From JBICIG01 sp043101605 (GTDB taxonomy: Bacteria > Planctomycetota > Phycisphaerae > Phycisphaerales > UBA1924): 36,414 bases of DNA. The stretch spans positions 1-36,414 of the forward strand of contig JBICIG010000007.1 in assembly GCA_043101605.1 (NCBI GenBank), read 5' to 3'. Positions 34,554-36,414 of the stretch are shown here, piece after piece (the first letter of the stretch is position 1; the number at the start of each line of letters is the position of its first letter). Below the pieces are notes generated by a model. That model had not been told where the DNA came from. It searched no databases and saw only the letters and a list, made by a program, of their open reading frames with translations. Position numbers and translations under genes: made by a program.

Positions 34554-35771
34554 ATGCGGCTTGTGCGGCACGGAAAGAAGGTTCGGATCGCGCTCGTCGG
34601 GCTCGCCTGTGGCGGGTTCGCGGCGGGGATGGTTGGGTGCAAGGGCCCGGCGAAGGGCCGGACGGTCGTCAAGCAGCCGCCACGCGTGAACACCGGGCTG
34701 GACGCACTGGCGAGCCGGGGTGAAGCGCGGGTCGAGGCGAGCCCGCGTCAGATCGATCCCGATGCCGTCGATCAGGACGCGCTGGCGCGGGCGTCGCTGG
34801 ACCTGCAGGCGCTGCTCGATGCCCGCAATGCCGAGCCGGGTGATGAACCGGGCGCGGATGTCGCAGAGACGCCGATCGAGACCGCCGCCGCGGCAGGCGA
34901 GACCGCCACGGATCGGCCCGGTGCGGTCGATGGAGAAGAGGGCTCGGTTGAGCCGACGGAGGTCGCCGACGCCGAGCGTCGCAGCCGCACCTCGCTGGAC
35001 GACCGCATCGCGCACTCGGCCCGCGAGTTGGCGGCTCTGCTGGTGGCGCGGTCGAGCGATTCGGACGATCCCGCGGCCGACCTGACCCGGGCGGCGATCG
35101 CCGACGCGGTCGGCGGGGGCGACCTGTGGACGAGCGAGTCGGCGATGCGGTCCGAACTCGGGCAGCGCGGGCTGGTCGCCCACGAGCCGGGGCTGGTGAT
35201 CGAGTCGCGTCGGCTCGCGTCGGAGCTGATCGCGTCGATGAGCGTGACCGATGCGCTCGATGCGCTCGATGCGGCCGCGGTGCGGCTGCGCGCGCAGACC
35301 CCCGCGTTCCGCGTGCGCGACACGGCGCTGTGCAAGCGCGTGCGCGGGCTGGCGAGCTACGAGGAGTTCCCGAGCGCAACCTTCCTCGTCGGGCAGTCCA
35401 ATCGGGTGATCGTCTACACCGAACTCGAGCGGTTCGGGCACCGCGAGCTGCTGGCGTCGGGGAACGAGGCGGCGAGCACCGGCGACCGGTACGCGGCGGA
35501 TGTCTCGCAGGAGCTGACGCTCTACCACGAGCCGGGCGGGGATCTGCAGGTGTGGCACCAGCCTCGGGCGCGGGTGATCGAGACCTCCCGCCGACCCCGG
35601 AGCGAGATGTACCTGATCAACGAGGTCATTCTGCCGGCGCGGCTGACGGTCGGGTCGTACACGCTCAAGGTGGTGACGCGCGACGAGACGACGGGGATGA
35701 CCGACGAGCGGTCGATCCCGATCCGCCTGGTCGCCGACGCGTCGCTGACACGGGCGGGCGAGGGAGACTGA
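34554..35771 (+). CDS. Predicted lipoprotein with C-terminal beta-rich domain
   Basis: 405 residues from the ATG at 34554, chosen for GGGGAGG upstream and for the lipoprotein signal (MRLVRHGKKVRIALVGLACGGFAAGMVGC) that starts there; the GTG at 34407, overlapping the holA stop, would add 49 unlikely residues. The central part is acidic and disordered (EPGDEPGADVAETPIETAAAAGETATDRP). The C-terminal 130 residues (SNRVIVYTELERFGHRELL, VSQELTLYHEPGGDLQVWHQ, YTLKVVTRDETTGMTDERSIPIRLV) are a beta-sandwich-like domain. No enzyme motif is seen. It follows holA in the same direction by 143 bp. Confidence 0.8.
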   Translation: MRLVRHGKKVRIALVGLACGGFAAGMVGCKGPAKGRTVVKQPPRVNTGLDALASRGEARVEASPRQIDPDAVDQDALARASLDLQALLDARNAEPGDEPGADVAETPIETAAAAGETATDRPGAVDGEEGSVEPTEVADAERRSRTSLDDRIAHSARELAALLVARSSDSDDPAADLTRAAIADAVGGGDLWTSESAMRSELGQRGLVAHEPGLVIESRRLASELIASMSVTDALDALDAAAVRLRAQTPAFRVRDTALCKRVRGLASYEEFPSATFLVGQSNRVIVYTELERFGHRELLASGNEAASTGDRYAADVSQELTLYHEPGGDLQVWHQPRARVIETSRRPRSEMYLINEVILPARLTVGSYTLKVVTRDETTGMTDERSIPIRLVADASLTRAGEGD

Positions 35772-36165
35772 ACCCGGCGCGGTCGAGCGTTGGATGCGGG
35801 GCTCGCCCTGCCAGATCGGCAGCGGGGCGTGGCGGGAGCGCGTGATCGGGCGGCCCGGGGTCGCCCGCGCGGGCTCTGAGGGCCCGGGAAGGATCCGTTG
35901 CGTCCGGCAGTTGGAGTTTGGCGAACCGGCACGAGTCGTGCAGCCGATAGGGGGACGGGAATCGTCGGAAGGGTTCGCGGCGTGGCCTGAAAGCGGTCGC
36001 GCCGGGCCCCGAACCGGGGGTTCCTACCATGAGTAGTTCCCCGTGACGGGGGGAGCTTCGGGAGAGAGTCCGAGGCTCGGGTCGCGGGGAAGGCACGCGT
36101 CGCGCGGCATGGAGGCGCGCGGCGACCTCTTGAGGGCGGTCCACACGCCGCCCGGGAGCGAACGG
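35772..36165. other. Intergenic region upstream of clpC
   Basis: 394 bp, GC-rich, no protein-like frame. Near 36011-36051 are a small GAACC/GGTTC hairpin and the odd palindrome CCCCGTGACGGGG (36039-36051). TACCAT at 36025-36030 is a weak possible -10. I see no CIRCE or CtsR operator. Confidence 0.4.
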
Positions 36166-36414
36166 ATGTTCGAGCGATTCACGGATCGGGCGCGTCGGGT
36201 CATGGCTCTTGCCAACCAGGAAGCGCAGCGTTTCAACCACGAATACATCGGGACCGAGCACATCCTGCTCGGGCTCGTCAAGGAAGGCTCCGGCGTCGGG
36301 GCCAATGTCCTCAAGAACCTCGATGTGGACCTGCGCAAGGTCCGCCTGGAGGTCGAGAAGCTCGTCAAGGCCGGGCCCGAGATGGTCACGATGGGCAAGC
36401 TGCCCCAGACCCCA
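36166..36414 (+). CDS. clpC: Clp protease ATPase ClpC, N-terminal part (truncated by window)
   Basis: The first 83 codons of a ClpC. The start MFERFTDRARRVMALANQEA and EYIGTEHILLGLVKEGSGVGANVLKNLDVDLRKVRLEVEKLV are the double Clp-N domain of ClpC, the unfoldase that feeds ClpP. The ATG at 36166 has GGGAG about 8 bases upstream. The rest lies beyond the right edge. Confidence 0.95.
   Translation, partial: MFERFTDRARRVMALANQEAQRFNHEYIGTEHILLGLVKEGSGVGANVLKNLDVDLRKVRLEVEKLVKAGPEMVTMGKLPQTP

Overview
The window is high-GC bacterial chromosome (roughly two-thirds G+C by eye) with tightly packed genes on both strands, no RNA genes, no insertion sequences and no CRISPR. The mix of genes points to a planctomycete, most likely of the Phycisphaerae: an exported protein with a PEP-CTERM-type tail, a histone H1-like lysine-rich protein with a winged-helix end, a collagen-like exported protein, an ECF sigma/anti-sigma/PDZ cassette and many secreted proteins of unknown function. 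This placement is an inference from gene content.

Layout. 1-2955 is a chromosome-partition locus: a left-truncated histidine kinase and a Nudix hydrolase on the minus strand, divergent parB on the plus strand, and four parS palindromes within 1.05 kb (three perfect, one with a single mismatch). 3010-6975 holds two small lipoproteins, a PEP-CTERM protein and two secreted helical proteins of unknown function. 7111-11933 holds pyrE, a collagen-like exported protein, a class IV aminotransferase and nhaA. 12058-18809 holds clpB, a small lipoprotein, the H1-like protein, lysS and an Rrf2 regulator. 18988-23134 (minus) holds a MoxR ATPase and an ECF sigma - anti-sigma - PDZ operon. 23339-25812 is a tatC-tadA-mutM run. 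26319-36414 holds dnaA, an RNase Z-like hydrolase, a DedA/VTT membrane protein, a membrane-anchored protein, dinB in an operon with an FHA-GAF histidine kinase, holA, a lipoprotein and the 5' end of clpC.

How it fits together. Replication, segregation and repair are over-represented (parB/parS, dnaA, holA, dinB, mutM), so the window is probably origin-proximal, although I see no DnaA-box cluster. Protein quality control (clpB, clpC) and export (tatC, several signal peptides and lipoboxes) form a second theme.

Most unusual points: (1) a parS site and an 84-bp perfect inverted repeat lying in frame inside the ATPase domain of a histidine kinase; (2) a parS-like site inside the Nudix gene whose only mismatch is silent in the protein; (3) six genes (pyrE, the class IV aminotransferase, nhaA, lysS, the DedA gene, holA) with no Shine-Dalgarno but with a TANNNT hexamer 6-8 bases before the start codon, as expected for leaderless mRNAs; (4) an array of TCGGAAT half-sites ahead of an Rrf2 regulator that lacks the usual cysteines; (5) a G-rich heptamer minisatellite at two loci with similar flanks. 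Small-site calls are by eye and tentative.
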